Notes under the pieces: model-generated
Databases searched by the model: none
What the model saw: the letters and a program-made list of their open reading frames with translations, nothing else
Told to the model about the DNA's origin: nothing
Part shown: piece by piece, positions 63,359 through 64,000 of the stretch
Numbering within the stretch: the first letter of the stretch is position 1
How the letters are laid out: each line of letters opens with the position of its first letter
Translations under genes and position numbers: made by a program
Assembly: GCA_030737835.1 (NCBI GenBank)
Contig: JAUJYN010000012.1
Coordinates: 8,989,003-9,053,002, forward strand
Reading direction: 5' to 3'
DNA from: Acorus gramineus
Lineage: Eukaryota > Streptophyta > Magnoliopsida > Acorales > Acoraceae
Length of the DNA stretch: 64,000 nucleotides

Positions 63359-64000
63359 TAAATGAGACCCCTTGGGAATAGTGTGAGAGATGTATGATTG
63401 ATTTGATATATATGACAATTTTTGTAATCTATGAGAGACTGTTAGCTGAGATAAATTTTTAAAAATGACAGATAATTATATTTTTATCCATTAACATATA
63501 TAAGCCCTGATAAACAATTCCAACATTTCCATAAAATAATTATAAGATCTTATCTTAGTTTATCCAGATATAATTATCTGTGTTTATTCTATCAAACAAA
63601 TAACTTTTTTGAGTAATCCTTATACATTCTTTCTTATTTTTGGATTATGTTCCTCGCTATAGGGGGACTAATGAACATCAATGCTCCAATTTTTTAAAAC
63701 TATGGGTGACTGGAGTAAATGCACTGGGTAAAAGTGGTGTTCTGTAGATACGAAAGAATTAAAAAAAAAAAAAAAAAGGTCAGCACAAGTTTCATAAGTT
63801 TTTTCAAAATAGTACAAGGTCCTTAAATGTAGTGTACTTTTTTTAAGGGTTAGGGTTTGAATAAGTAGATAAGATATAGGGGAGTGATATGCCCAACCCA
63901 TACCATACAATACAATACAATGAAAAAATCACCATGTGATAAATAATTTTTATTCACTCGAAACAAAAGTAAAATCACCCCTACCAACCACATCCTATTT
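63359..64000. other. AT-rich intergenic DNA at the window edge
   Basis: No gene was recognised. A (CAATA)n run occurs at about 63907-63920, and a 17-A run at about 63761-63777. Confidence 0.4.

Overview
This window is nuclear DNA of a flowering plant. Intergenic DNA is very AT-rich and crowded with small DNA transposons. The genes have spliceosomal introns and code for plant-specific proteins. Two genes (a DUF642 cell-wall protein and a CYP734A cytochrome P450) have strikingly GC-rich exons in an AT-rich background. That contrast is commonest in monocots, so I lean towards a monocot, but I cannot name a species. There are no bacterial operons, CRISPR arrays, rRNA genes or recognisable tRNA genes.

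Four genes can be modelled. (1) A short minus-strand gene at about 7.87-8.45 kb encodes a small membrane protein; three exons are clear and the last was not found. (2) A three-exon plus-strand DUF642 gene (18426-21586, 371 aa) is secreted and predicted to act in the cell wall. (3) An eight-exon minus-strand gene (24422-28123) encodes the small GTPase Ran (221 aa). (4) A five-exon plus-strand gene (47338-50707, 554 aa) encodes a CYP734A-type P450, the family that inactivates brassinosteroids by C-26 hydroxylation. They are independent nuclear genes and do not form a pathway.

The rest is mostly a transposon landscape. I can delimit many elements by terminal inverted repeats (TIRs) plus target-site duplications (TSDs). 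Elements with 9-bp TSDs (Mutator/MULE-like) are at 1518-2717, 15888-16916, 21997-22889 (carrying GC-rich gene fragments, Pack-MULE-like), 41958-42484, 52748-54342 and 59193-59467. Probable relatives are at 17117-18197, 30521-31058, 39936-40394 and 55990-56230. hAT-like elements with 8-bp TSDs are at 31251-31778, 52056-52491 and 54406-55560. Tourist/Harbinger-like MITEs with TAA/TTA TSDs are at 11002-11436, 17166-17739, 18657-18980 (inside intron 1 of the DUF642 gene), 23735-23901 and 54705-55088. Two nested insertions give relative ages. A degenerate LINE reverse-transcriptase fragment lies near 43.1 kb.

Two larger duplications stand out: a 0.6-kb non-coding unit repeated at 31.87 and 33.20 kb, and an old duplication of the CYP734A upstream region (43.76-45.7 kb versus 57.45-58.85 kb) with no second P450 in the window. 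Two short coding-like stretches (4850-5541 plus; 35016-35243 minus) remain unidentified. I see no new multi-gene system. The most notable observations are the two MULEs sharing one terminus type (one carrying gene fragments), the 1.2-1.6-kb MULE pair, the lineage-specific insertion in the P450, and the small gene hidden in short exons.
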